A DNA stretch of 64,000 bases from Coprococcus sp. OM04-5BH (GTDB lineage Bacteria > Bacillota > Clostridia > Lachnospirales > Lachnospiraceae), in contig NZ_QULM01000001.1 in NCBI RefSeq assembly GCF_003482105.1, positions 992,001-1,056,000 on the forward strand, in the 5' to 3' direction. Shown here piece after piece: positions 7,802-14,852 of this stretch; the stretch's first letter is position 1; each line of letters opens with the position of its first letter. The notes under the pieces are model-generated. The model made no database searches. It saw only the letters and a program-made list of their open reading frames with translations, and had not been told where the DNA came from. Made by a program: the position numbers and the translations under genes.

Positions 7802-8398
7802 ATGACGAATCAGGAATTGTTTGAGAGTATTCAGATGGGACATAAAGAAAAGAAGGTTTTGTCCTTATCAAAGAAACTGGTAAAAAAATGTTCGTTTAAT
7901 AGAGGATCGGATGTTGAAAATCTTTGCCACTTAGCCTATTGGTTATATGTTTATGGGTGTGAGGACGAGGCTCTTAAGTTATGTGAAATTACTCATGAAG
8001 TGGAGTTCCCGGGGAAGGGAGTATGGAATGTCTGGGATAGAATACTACTCATGTGGGGACTGGAAGTTCAAATTTACAAGAATAGAAATATGACAGAGAA
8101 GGCAGACGAACTCATCAGGCAGATGGATAATCTGTGGCGGTTTCCTCCGACTTTACCGCCGGCAGATTCTGAATTGGAAGCGGAGCGAAGAAATCGATTC
8201 ACAGTAGAGTTTTGTTCTTATAAGGAAAATATTGAGGGAGAAGATTCGGTGACATCTGCGAATGAATGGAGACTGATTGGATTGATGAATTTGGTAGGGT
8301 ACGGAGCTACCGGTTTATTCCCGAATCTTGTAAAGGAAAAAGAAAAGGTTGATTGTTTGATTGAAGAGTATATGTTGAATCTGAAAAAAGTAAAGTAG
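7802..8398 (+). CDS. Hypothetical protein, DUF6707-like
   Basis: Soluble, mostly helical protein of 198 residues. The N-terminus (NQELFESIQMGHKEKKVLSL) followed by ENLCHLAYWLYVYGCEDEAL resembles tetratricopeptide-like helical pairs and, as far as I recall, the DUF6707 family. No catalytic motif is visible and the function is unknown. A GGAGAAGG site precedes the ATG. It is followed by a DUF2809 membrane protein gene 56 bp downstream in the same orientation. Confidence 0.6.
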   Translation: MTNQELFESIQMGHKEKKVLSLSKKLVKKCSFNRGSDVENLCHLAYWLYVYGCEDEALKLCEITHEVEFPGKGVWNVWDRILLMWGLEVQIYKNRNMTEKADELIRQMDNLWRFPPTLPPADSELEAERRNRFTVEFCSYKENIEGEDSVTSANEWRLIGLMNLVGYGATGLFPNLVKEKEKVDCLIEEYMLNLKKVK

Positions 8399-8454
8399 TG
8401 CCAGAGCTGCAAAAATGACAATCTCTTCAAATAATTTGTTGAATGGAGAAGAAC

Positions 8455-8832
8455 ATGAAGCGAATCGGATATGCAATAGCAACTGTGATTTTGTTGCTGA
8501 TCGAGGTGTTGATTGCGTTATATGTACATGATGCATTTGTAAGACCATATATTGGTGATGTGCTGGTTGTGATTGTGATATATACGTTTATAAGAATATT
8601 TGTACCGGAGCGATGCAAATTGTTGCCGCTGTATGTATTTATTTTTGCAGCACTGGTAGAATTTTCACAGATGTTCCATATTGTGGAAGTATTAGGCTGG
8701 CAGGATAACCGATTCTTAAGTGTTTTGGTCGGTTCTGTATTTGATTGGAAAGATATCCTGTGCTATGCCGCCGGGGGTATATTGCTTGGAGTGTATGAGG
8801 TGTTGGTACGAAATACTGCAAGAAGGAGATAA
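8455..8832 (+). CDS. DUF2809 family membrane protein
   Basis: Integral membrane protein of 125 residues with four predicted helices. DUF2809 features are visible: the YIGDVLVVIVIYTFIR segment after helix 1, the LPLYVFIFAALVEFSQMF helix and the FDWKDILCYAAGG signature before the last helix. The function of the family is unknown. I chose ATG 8455 rather than ATG 8443 because GGAGAAG sits 4-10 bp before 8455 and would lie inside the coding region if 8443 were used. Confidence 0.75.
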   Translation: MKRIGYAIATVILLLIEVLIALYVHDAFVRPYIGDVLVVIVIYTFIRIFVPERCKLLPLYVFIFAALVEFSQMFHIVEVLGWQDNRFLSVLVGSVFDWKDILCYAAGGILLGVYEVLVRNTARRR

Positions 8833-8868
8833 AATGGGTTTTGAATTTAAGCGGATTGGAGAATTAAA

Positions 8869-9561
8869 ATGAAAAATCAAGAAGAAATCAAGGCCGCAAT
8901 TTACCAATATATTGCTGATTCAATAGATTGTTCCATAGAGCAGTTAGAATCAGATGATACTTGCTTTGTAAAGAATCGGAAAGAAGAAAAAGATTATATA
9001 AAGATCTTAAGTATAAAATATGCCAATATCATTTCTTGCTCAGAAGATAAATATGAGATTGGAAAGCAGTTATTGGCAGGAAAAATTCGAGATGAATTAT
9101 ATGAAAGTACATTAATTTTTGGACAGACGTTACACTATATTCCGAATATGAAAAAGATGATTCCTCTTCCTTTGACAGATGGGTTTTCTTATAAATTGTA
9201 TGAAGAAAATGAGTTATCCCAATTATGTGGTATAAAAGGCTTTGAGAATTCACTGGCATTTGATGAAAATGGAAATACACCTACCGCTATTGTGTTATGT
9301 GCTAGGAAGGATGAAAAAATAATTGCAATTGCTGGTGCATCCAAAGTTTCCGGAAATATCATGGAGGTTGGAATTGATGTAAATAAAGAGTGGAGAGGAT
9401 ATGGTTTGGCGAGACTTTTAGTCAGAAACTTGACCATCGAAATTCTTAAAAGAGACCAGATTCCGTTTTACAGTGCCTCTGTCACGAATTTAGCTTCTCA
9501 GGCGGTTGCCTTTAGTAGTGGATATATGCTGTTGTGGACGGATTCTTTTGGTGTTCGGTAG
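8869..9561 (+). CDS. GNAT family N-acetyltransferase with long N-terminal domain
   Basis: A 230-residue acetyltransferase. Residues 1 to about 100 form a helical N-terminal region seen in larger GNATs of Clostridia. The acetyl-CoA domain follows, with a central strand IAIAGASKVSGNIMEVGIDV and motif A VNKEWRGYGLARLLVRNL at about residues 169-186. The segment SASVTNLASQAVAFSSGYM is the motif-B region. Substrate unknown. It starts 36 bp after the DUF2809 gene, preceded by GGAG. Downstream, 9562-9672, is an array-motif region with only an 8-codon frame (MCGMTTDL) and no gene. Confidence 0.82.
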   Translation: MKNQEEIKAAIYQYIADSIDCSIEQLESDDTCFVKNRKEEKDYIKILSIKYANIISCSEDKYEIGKQLLAGKIRDELYESTLIFGQTLHYIPNMKKMIPLPLTDGFSYKLYEENELSQLCGIKGFENSLAFDENGNTPTAIVLCARKDEKIIAIAGASKVSGNIMEVGIDVNKEWRGYGLARLLVRNLTIEILKRDQIPFYSASVTNLASQAVAFSSGYMLLWTDSFGVR

Positions 9562-9574
9562 TATTGGATGTAAC

Positions 9575-9608
9575 GATTCCAAATCACGATTTACTAAATC
9601 GAAATTTA
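9575..9608 (+). repeat. Array hairpin motif after the 230-residue GNAT gene
   Basis: GATTCCAAATCACGATTTAC followed by TAAATCGAAATTTA, leading straight into CGGAGG. It is followed by a minimal 8-codon frame and another AAATCGGAGG leader at about 9650, as if one unit had lost its gene. Confidence 0.5.
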
Positions 9609-9672
9609 GCGGAGGAATCATTATGTGTGGAATGACAACTGATTTATAAATAAAAATAAATCGGAGGTTTAT

Positions 9673-10146
9673 ATGAATTATTCAATAAGAGAATTAAAAC
9701 AAGATGAAAATAAGATATTAGATACTTTTTTGTACGAGGCGGTTTTTATTCCTGAAGGTGTTCCTGTACCGTCCACAGATATCATTAACAAACCAGATTT
9801 GCAGGTATATGTAAAAGACTTTGGTGAGAACAAGGTAGACTTATGTTTGGTTGCTCAAGTTGCGGATGAGATTGTTGGTGCTGTATGGGTTCGGATTATG
9901 AATGATTACGGGCATATAGATAATGAAACACCGTCTTTTGCAATTTCACTTCTTAAAGAGTATAGAAACTATGGTATCGGAACAGAATTAATGAAACAGA
10001 TGCTAATGAAATTAAAACTAGAAGGATATAAACAAGCATCATTAGCTGTTCAGAAGATGAATTATGCTGTCCGTATGTATAGGAAGGTAGGATTTGAAAT
10101 CGTTGATGAAAATGATGAAGAATATATTATGATTTGTAAATTATAG
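9673..10146 (+). CDS. GNAT family N-acetyltransferase
   Basis: A 157-residue acetyltransferase. IRELKQDENKILDTFLYEAVF is the N-terminal strand-helix, motif A is LLKEYRNYGIGTELMKQML at about residues 94-112 with the RNYGIG loop, and MNYAVRMYRKVGFE is the conserved C-terminal motif. Substrate unknown. The start has a TCGGAGG site. An array hairpin motif begins 8 bp after its stop, leading into the PfkB kinase gene. Confidence 0.88.
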   Translation: MNYSIRELKQDENKILDTFLYEAVFIPEGVPVPSTDIINKPDLQVYVKDFGENKVDLCLVAQVADEIVGAVWVRIMNDYGHIDNETPSFAISLLKEYRNYGIGTELMKQMLMKLKLEGYKQASLAVQKMNYAVRMYRKVGFEIVDENDEEYIMICKL

Positions 10147-10154
10147 GAACTTTC

Positions 10155-10190
10155 AACTTCCAGTTTTTGAAACTGAGAAATCGGGATTTA
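10155..10190 (+). repeat. Array hairpin motif, full-length copy
   Basis: 36 bp: AACTTCC, then AGTTTTTGAAACT (inner stem AGTTT/AAACT), then GAGAAATC and GGGATTTA, immediately followed by GGGAGG of the next gene. The last 29 bp are identical to the copy at 11132-11160. The arms AAnTTCC and GGRATTT can pair around the inner stem with GAGAAATC bulged on one side, a layout reminiscent of integron attC sites. Confidence 0.65.
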
Positions 10191-10203
10191 GGGAGGTACA
10201 AGA

Positions 10204-11001
10204 ATGATAAATTTAGTGGCACTTCCGTGCCTCTGTGTAGATGTTTTTGATGGAACAGATGAATTGCGTGCAGGTGGTGAAGCCCTCAATTTTGCAGTTC
10301 ATGCATCAAAATTTAAGGAGTTTAATGTTTCAATATTGGGTGCGGTTGGACAGGATTCCTACGCAAAATTTATTATGGATTCTGTTTCTGATAAGAGAAT
10401 AGATGTAAGCCATGTAAGAGTTGAAGAGGATAAAGTAACTGCAAATAATCGTACATATCTTACGGCTGACGGTGACAGATATTACAAAGATGATTCATGG
10501 ACGGGTGATATTGTTGATAAAATGATATTGAATCAAGACGAATTGGACTTTATAAAAAAATCAGAGGTTGTATTTATACATTTCTGGGCAGGCTGTTTTG
10601 AACAAATTATAGATTTAAAAAAGAATAATAACTTCAGATTGGCTGTGGATTTTGTAGAATATCGTAATTTTAAGGAGATGGAAAAATATGCACCATATAT
10701 AGATTATTTCCTGATTAGTGGAGAGGAATCAATTCTTCCGATATTTGAAGCATTTTCCAAGAAGTATAAAGGACTATTTAATGCATCTTTAGCTGATAAA
10801 GGAAGTGTTACATATTATAATGGTGAAAAGTATTTTGTCCCGGCTGATGAAGCTTTAGAAATAGTTGATACTACTGGTTGCGGAGATAGCTACCATGCAG
10901 GCTTTGTGTGTTCTCATATGTTAATTGGTGATATTTACGAGGCTATGAGAGTTGGTACAGAATTTGCAACAGAGACATTGTCTCATTATGGTGGCTTTTA
11001 A
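10204..11001 (+). CDS. PfkB family kinase, fructoselysine-kinase-like (copy 1)
   Basis: A 265-residue sugar kinase, shorter than the usual 300-320. The N-terminus (LVALPCLCVDVFDGTDE) and the GGEALNFAVHASKF loop correspond to the substrate-binding start of FrlD-like fructoselysine-6-kinases. The C-terminal signature IVDTTGCGDSYHAGF contains the catalytic Asp, with Cys replacing the usual Ala of DTTGAGD. No frlA/B-type partner genes are nearby, so the substrate is inferred only. It is about 90% identical in protein to a second copy at 31969-32766, and both are flanked by array motifs. Confidence 0.85.
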   Translation: MINLVALPCLCVDVFDGTDELRAGGEALNFAVHASKFKEFNVSILGAVGQDSYAKFIMDSVSDKRIDVSHVRVEEDKVTANNRTYLTADGDRYYKDDSWTGDIVDKMILNQDELDFIKKSEVVFIHFWAGCFEQIIDLKKNNNFRLAVDFVEYRNFKEMEKYAPYIDYFLISGEESILPIFEAFSKKYKGLFNASLADKGSVTYYNGEKYFVPADEALEIVDTTGCGDSYHAGFVCSHMLIGDIYEAMRVGTEFATETLSHYGGF

Positions 11002-11024
11002 TTCGATTTGTAAGGAGAAACAAT

Positions 11025-11126
11025 ATGATAGGGTTTATTATATGGTCACTTTTCGGAGTGTTTATAATTGGATTAGGAATAAAAGATATGTTTTCTAAGA
11101 ATCTGGTCGTGAAGAAAAGTAAATAA
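11025..11126 (+). CDS. Small membrane protein, 33 residues
   Basis: MIGFIIWSLFGVFIIGLGIK followed by DMFSKNLVVKKSK: one hydrophobic helix and a basic tail, preceded by AAGGAG 8 bp before the ATG and following the PfkB gene by 23 bp. A typical single-pass small membrane protein with N-out or N-in topology undecided. Function unknown. The stop codon runs directly into the next array motif, as for the other cassettes. Confidence 0.6.
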   Translation: MIGFIIWSLFGVFIIGLGIKDMFSKNLVVKKSK

Positions 11127-11160
11127 ATTTAAGTTTTTGAAACTGAGAAATCGGGATTTA
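11125..11160 (+). repeat. Array hairpin motif, full-length copy
   Basis: AAATTTA followed by the same 29 bp found at 10162-10190 (AGTTTTTGAAACT, GAGAAATC, GGGATTTA), then AGGAGG of the lipoprotein gene. The left arm is degenerate and does not pair well with the right arm. Confidence 0.65.
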
Positions 11161-11172
11161 AGGAGGGCTTGT

Positions 11173-11577
11173 ATGAAGAAAATCGTATGTACAATGCTAT
11201 GTATTATGCTTTTATTTGGTTTGAGTGCTTGTGGTGGAGATGTCAGTGAAGTGAAAACTCATAATGTTGAATCTGAGAGCTATTCAGAAGAGGATATTAA
11301 AGCCGCTATTGACACAATAAAAAAGGAGTTTAAGAGTGACTGGAAAGGATGCACTCTCACAGAAATTTACTATGCCGGAGATGACTGCACGAAAGATTAT
11401 AAAGATTGGGCAGACAGAAACAATGCAGATGAAGTCATTGTTTTATTATCTTCATTCGATGTTGATTCATCGGGTGGAAACGGATCTTTGAATCCAAATA
11501 GTACATACAGTGATTGGAAGTGGATTTTAGTTAGAACAGATGGCGGAAAGTGGCAGCATGTTGACCATGGATATTAA
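11173..11577 (+). CDS. Lipoprotein, DUF4829-like
   Basis: A 134-residue exported lipoprotein: MKKIVCTMLCIMLLFGLSAC is the signal peptide with lipobox LSAC (Cys 20). The mature part opens with an acidic linker, then a conserved small domain (YSEEDIKAAIDTIKKEF, CTLTEIYYAGDD, VIVLLSSFDVDSSGG, WILVRTDGGKW), which resembles DUF4829 of Clostridia. Function unknown. An upstream in-frame ATG at 11137 would place the array motif inside the gene. AAGGAGG at 11160-11166 fixes the start at 11173. Confidence 0.75.
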   Translation: MKKIVCTMLCIMLLFGLSACGGDVSEVKTHNVESESYSEEDIKAAIDTIKKEFKSDWKGCTLTEIYYAGDDCTKDYKDWADRNNADEVIVLLSSFDVDSSGGNGSLNPNSTYSDWKWILVRTDGGKWQHVDHGY

Positions 11578-11580
11578 GTC

Positions 11581-11595
11581 AAATTCAAGTTTGTA
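11581..11595 (+). repeat. Array half-motif AAATTCAAGTTTGTA
   Basis: Begins 4 bp after the lipoprotein stop. Same sequence as the motifs after the second PfkB gene (32768) and, with one change, after the lipoprotein at 4208. Confidence 0.6.
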
Positions 11596-11610
11596 ACGAA
11601 GGTATTTGCG

Positions 11611-11757
11611 ATGAAAGGAATTAAGATTGAGTTATTGGGGATTGCAATAATACCTTTAGGAATTGCTGTGACAACAAATAATTTTGGGGGATATGTCCTA
11701 GGTGTTCTTGGATTTGGCGTCGCTGTAGTTGGCTGTTTTCTAAAAGATAATCACTGA
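11611..11757 (+). CDS. Small membrane protein, 48 residues
   Basis: MKGIKIELLGIAIIPLGIAV, then TTNNFGGYVLGVLGFGVAVV and GCFLKDNH: two short hydrophobic helices joined by a polar turn. A weak GAAGG site precedes the ATG. Its stop overlaps the next AACTTCTTGTTTGA motif. Function unknown; probably an integral membrane peptide. Confidence 0.5.
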   Translation: MKGIKIELLGIAIIPLGIAVTTNNFGGYVLGVLGFGVAVVGCFLKDNH

Positions 11758-11806
11758 TAACTTCTTGTTTGAAAAATTGAGAAAACGTAATATTGAACAA
11801 AAAGAA

Positions 11807-11845
11807 ATGCACAGTTCTTAGCTTATCGTGAACTGTGCATTTTTG
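11807..11845. terminator. Terminator between convergent genes
   Basis: Stem AATGCACAGTTC / GAACTGTGCATT with a 12-nt loop and a T-run on the + strand. It separates the + strand cassette series from the minus-strand cupin gene, with a shorter T-run possible on the other strand. Confidence 0.85.
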
Positions 11846-11862
11846 TAAATAAATACTTTTAA

Positions 11863-12216
11863 TTAGCCGATTACGGCATCCTCTGCTGTAAAATGTTCCA
11901 GAGAATTTTCTTTTACCTGAATGCAGATATAAGTAATTCCAGAAATATCGGATGCAAAAAACTGACGCTTTGCAGTAGGTGCGATTTTTAGCCAGTCTCC
12001 AGTTGAAAGGCTAATTTCTTCTTCATCAATTATGGCTTTGCCGTTACCTGAAAGAATTCCATAGATTTCTTCATTTTCTTTATGAGAATGAACAAATGGG
12101 ACATTTGCTCCTGCAGGTAGTTCGTTTAAACTGATTTCTGCACCTGTTAAAGACAACTTTTCATGTAGCTCAATTCGGTTTTCCTTTCCAATAGTTGTTT
12201 TTGTGTAATTTGCCAT
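11863..12216 (-). CDS. Cupin domain protein
   Basis: A 117-residue single-domain cupin. The two conserved cupin motifs are visible: VPFVHSHKENEEIYGILSG (His-x-His...Glu metal-binding motif 1) and LSTGDWLKIAPTAKRQF with the following aromatic strand as motif 2. Small cupins of this kind bind a metal and can act as isomerases, dioxygenases or sensors; the substrate is unknown. I chose the start MANYTK at 12216 because GGAGG lies 8 bp before it on the minus strand. It is divergent from an HxlR regulator, which probably controls it. Confidence 0.85.
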   Translation of the reverse strand: MANYTKTTIGKENRIELHEKLSLTGAEISLNELPAGANVPFVHSHKENEEIYGILSGNGKAIIDEEEISLSTGDWLKIAPTAKRQFFASDISGITYICIQVKENSLEHFTAEDAVIG

Positions 12217-12260
12217 AATAACCTCCATAGTTAATTTGTAGTTTCTGGTTGCTTGGTATT

Positions 12261-12337
12261 AGTATAGTGTGAGACACATACAAAAACAAGTACGCACCTT
12301 TTTGTAACTGTACACTCAAAAATGAATGTGTTACAAT
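12261..12337. promoter_or_regulatory. Divergent promoters and operator of the cupin/HxlR pair
   Basis: For the cupin (minus strand): -35 TTGTTT (12284-12289), 17-bp spacer, -10 TATACT (12261-12266). For HxlR (plus strand): -35-like TGTACA (12309-12314), 17 bp, -10 TACAAT (12332-12337). Two GTAC half-sites at about 12290-12293 and 12310-12313 lie between the promoters and are a plausible HxlR operator. Confidence 0.65.
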
Positions 12338-12356
12338 AGACTCGGAGGTGAGAATT

Positions 12357-12683
12357 ATGCGAGCAAAAGAAGAATTACCGGAATGCCCAGTTGCAACAGC
12401 AGTATCTCTTATCGGAGGAAAATGGAAACTGCTGATTTTGCGTAACTTGAAAGAGCGTCCATGGAGATTCAATGAGCTACAACGAAGTATAGATGGTATT
12501 TCACAAAAGGTTTTGACAGATAGTTTAAGACAAATGATGAGTGATGGACTGGCATATCGCCACGATTACCATGAGCAGCCGCCCAGAGTTGAATACGGCT
12601 TAACGGAACTCGGAACAAAAATGCTTCCAATTGTTAATTCACTTGCTGACTTTGGTAACTACTATAAATCAATTATTGAATAG
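12357..12683 (+). CDS. HxlR family transcriptional regulator
   Basis: A 108-residue winged-helix DNA-binding protein. The HxlR signature runs through CPVATAVSLIGGKWKLLILR (with the GGKW motif), FNELQRSIDGISQKVLTDSL (recognition helix) and the wing EQPPRVEYGLTELG. HxlR proteins respond to redox-active or electrophilic compounds and usually control an adjacent divergent gene, here the cupin. CGGAGG 9 bp upstream selects ATG 12357 over an in-frame GTG at 12348. Confidence 0.9.
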   Translation: MRAKEELPECPVATAVSLIGGKWKLLILRNLKERPWRFNELQRSIDGISQKVLTDSLRQMMSDGLAYRHDYHEQPPRVEYGLTELGTKMLPIVNSLADFGNYYKSIIE

Positions 12684-12716
12684 AATTAAGGACGTTAGTA
12701 TTTGAAAAGCTTGAAC

Positions 12717-12751
12717 AATTCCAGTTTGGAGAATTGAAAAAAACGGAATTT
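12717..12751 (+). repeat. Array hairpin motif with perfectly paired outer arms
   Basis: AATTCCAGTTTGGAGAATTG followed by AAAAAAACGGAATT: outer arms AATTCC and GGAATT pair exactly. Lies between the HxlR gene and the MarR promoter. Confidence 0.6.
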
Positions 12752-12773
12752 ACCTATTAAGACATATAAACTG

Positions 12774-12830
12774 TTGACAACAAAGCTCCTATATAGTATC
12801 TTTTTAATAAACTACTATATAGGAGCTTTT
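12774..12830 (+). promoter_or_regulatory. Promoter with long dyad covering start region of marR-radical SAM operon
   Basis: -35 TTGACA (12774-12779), 17-bp spacer, -10 TATCTT (12797-12802). A perfect 17-bp inverted repeat, AAAGCTCCTATATAGTA at 12782-12798 and its complement at 12813-12829, overlaps the spacer and -10 and ends in the AGGAG ribosome-binding site of the MarR gene. It is probably the MarR operator; as RNA, it would also hide the ribosome-binding site in a hairpin. Confidence 0.75.
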
Positions 12831-12832
12831 GT

Positions 12833-13270
12833 ATGGAAATGAATGGAGGATTTCTTGTCACCAAAATAAAACAGCTTGGAGACCGGATTTTCGAGAAGAT
12901 TCTCAGTGAAAAGAATATTGATGCGTTTAATGGAGCCCAGGGACGTATTCTTTATGTGCTGTGGCAGGAGGATGGTATCTCAATCAGGTCACTCTCGACT
13001 AAATGCGGATTAGCGATAACATCTCTTACTACGATGCTGGAAAGAATGGAAAATCAAGGGCTGATAAGCCGTGTTCAGTCTGAAACGGACAAAAGGAAAA
13101 CACTCCTGTTTCTGACTGAGAAAGCACATGCCTTAAAGGGCGAGTACGATTCTGTATCTGATGAGATGGGCAGTATTTACTACAAAGGTTTTTCAGAGGA
13201 AGAAATTACCCGGTTTGAGAAATGTCTCGACCGCATCAGAAAGAATCTTGAGGAGTGGCAGAAGTCATGA
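12833..13270 (+). CDS. MarR family regulator of the radical SAM mobile pair
   Basis: A 145-residue MarR-type winged-helix repressor. The N-terminal dimerisation helix is followed by GRILYVLWQEDGISIRSLS, the recognition helix ITSLTTMLERMENQGLI and the wing SRVQSETDKRKTLLFLTEKA, with a C-terminal dimerisation helix. Its stop overlaps the ATG of radical SAM protein A (ATGA), so the three genes form one translationally coupled operon. A MarR regulator is the known companion of the radical SAM mobile pair. It probably autoregulates through the dyad just upstream. The inducing ligand is unknown. Confidence 0.9.
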   Translation: MEMNGGFLVTKIKQLGDRIFEKILSEKNIDAFNGAQGRILYVLWQEDGISIRSLSTKCGLAITSLTTMLERMENQGLISRVQSETDKRKTLLFLTEKAHALKGEYDSVSDEMGSIYYKGFSEEEITRFEKCLDRIRKNLEEWQKS

Positions 13271-13956
13271 GTATTTGTATCAAAGATCAGATTCAGAACA
13301 TGAATATCGTCATCGGCTGCACAGTGGGGTGTACATATTGCTATGCCCGCAACAACGTGAAACGCTGGCATATGATTGATGACTTCGCTTACCCTGAATT
13401 CTTTCCGGGTAAGCTCAAGATGATGGAAAAGAAACGTCCGCAGAACTTTCTTCTTACTGGGATGAGCGATCTCTCCGGATGGAAGCAGGAATGGAGAGAC
13501 GAGGTATTTGCAAAGATCCGTGAAAATCCACAGCATCAGTTCCTGCTCCTTACCAAGCGACCTGATTTGCTGGATTTTGATACCGATCTGGAAAACGCAT
13601 GGTTTGGCGTTACGGTGACGAGGAAAGCAGAACTGTGGCGTATCGACGCCCTTCGGAAAAACGTCAGAGCAAAACATTACCATGTTACCTTTGAGCCGTT
13701 ATTCGATGATCCCGGGACAGTTGACCTTTCCGGAATCAATTGGATCGTTGTCGGCACCATGACCGGAGCTCAGAGCAGGAAGATTCATACGGAGCCGGAA
13801 TGGGCATGGTCTCTGACGGACCAGGCACATAAGCTCGGCATTCCGGTGTTTATGAAGGAAGACCTTGTCCCTATCATAGGGGATGAAAATATGATTCAGG
13901 AAATGCCGGAAGAATTTAATAAAGTGTTAGAGGTACAGAAATCATGGAAGAAGTAA
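13267..13956 (+). CDS. Radical SAM mobile pair protein A
   Basis: A 229-residue radical SAM protein of the family named radical SAM mobile pair protein A, found across Firmicutes with partner B but with unknown reaction. A CTVGCTYCYA motif (CxxxCxxC, residues 18-25) should bind the [4Fe-4S] cluster that cleaves S-adenosylmethionine. FLLTGMSDLSGW and FLLLTKRPDLLD are conserved barrel strands, and the C-terminal WIVVGTMTGAQSR segment also belongs to the family. The ATG overlaps the MarR stop by 4 bp and the gene overlaps B by 13 bp. Slightly higher GC than its neighbours fits recent transfer. Confidence 0.9.
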   Translation: MSICIKDQIQNMNIVIGCTVGCTYCYARNNVKRWHMIDDFAYPEFFPGKLKMMEKKRPQNFLLTGMSDLSGWKQEWRDEVFAKIRENPQHQFLLLTKRPDLLDFDTDLENAWFGVTVTRKAELWRIDALRKNVRAKHYHVTFEPLFDDPGTVDLSGINWIVVGTMTGAQSRKIHTEPEWAWSLTDQAHKLGIPVFMKEDLVPIIGDENMIQEMPEEFNKVLEVQKSWKK

Positions 13957-14852
13957 TAAATGGAATCCTCATTCGTGAGGTGGAAACAAAGAACATCATG
14001 ACTAAGTCTAGTCTGCCGGTAGGCGGTTACTCGGTCAATCCCTATGTGGGCTGTACACATGCCTGCAAGTATTGCTATGCTTCTTTTATGAAGCGCTTTA
14101 CCGGGCACAAGGAGGAATGGGGCACTTTCCTTGATGTGAAGCATTGGCTGGAAATTAAAAATCCGAAGAAATATGCCGGACAGCGGGTGGTCATCGGTTC
14201 TGTGACAGATGGCTACAATCCACAGGAGGAGCAATTCGGGAATACCAGAAAACTTCTGGAGCAGCTGATCGGCAGTGACGCAGATATTCTGATCTGCACA
14301 AAGTCGGATCTTGTGGTACGGGATATTGAGCTGTTGAAGAAGCTTGGACGTGTAACCGTTTCATGGTCGATCAACACACTAGATGAAAATTTCAAGAACG
14401 ATATGGACTCTGCTTCGAGCATTGAGCATCGTATCGCTGCTATGAAGCAGGTATATGAGGCAGGTATCCGTACAGTCTGTTTCGTATCCCCGGTATTCCC
14501 CGGCGTCACGGATTTTGAAGCAATCTTTGAGCGGGTAAAGAATCAGTGCGATCTGTTCTGGCTCGAAAATCTCAATCTTCGAGGCGGTTTCAAAAAGACA
14601 ATTATGGATTATATCGCCGGAAAATATCCTGATCTTGTACCACTTTACGATGAGATCTATAACAAGCATAACCGCAGCTACTTTGAAGCACTTGAAGTAA
14701 AAGCTGAGAAAATGGCTAAGAAGTATGATTGTGCCTTTGTGGATAATGAAATGCCTTATGGCAGAGTCCCGCAGGGGCATCCGGTGATCGTAGATTATTT
14801 CTATCATGAGGAAATCCGAGGGACAGAGAATACCGGAAAAAGAAATCGCTAA
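13944..14852 (+). CDS. Radical SAM mobile pair protein B
   Basis: A 302-residue radical SAM enzyme, partner of protein A. The N-terminal region includes SSLPVGGYSVNPYVGC, and the cluster-binding motif is CTHACKYCY (CxxxCxxC, residues 36-43). VIGSVTDGYNPQEEQ and the barrel strand VTVSWSINTLDENF resemble spore-photoproduct-lyase-type folds. Substrate unknown; a nucleic-acid or modified-nucleoside target is speculation based on fold similarity. It starts within the end of A, and its TAA runs directly into copy 2 of the 190-bp repeat. Confidence 0.9.
   Translation: MEEVINGILIREVETKNIMTKSSLPVGGYSVNPYVGCTHACKYCYASFMKRFTGHKEEWGTFLDVKHWLEIKNPKKYAGQRVVIGSVTDGYNPQEEQFGNTRKLLEQLIGSDADILICTKSDLVVRDIELLKKLGRVTVSWSINTLDENFKNDMDSASSIEHRIAAMKQVYEAGIRTVCFVSPVFPGVTDFEAIFERVKNQCDLFWLENLNLRGGFKKTIMDYIAGKYPDLVPLYDEIYNKHNRSYFEALEVKAEKMAKKYDCAFVDNEMPYGRVPQGHPVIVDYFYHEEIRGTENTGKRNR

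Noticed and set aside
3484..12751. Array motifs as ordinary rho-independent terminators
   Set aside because: Most copies lack a T-run after the stem and lead directly into a ribosome-binding site; genuine terminators in the same region (for example 11807-11845) look different.
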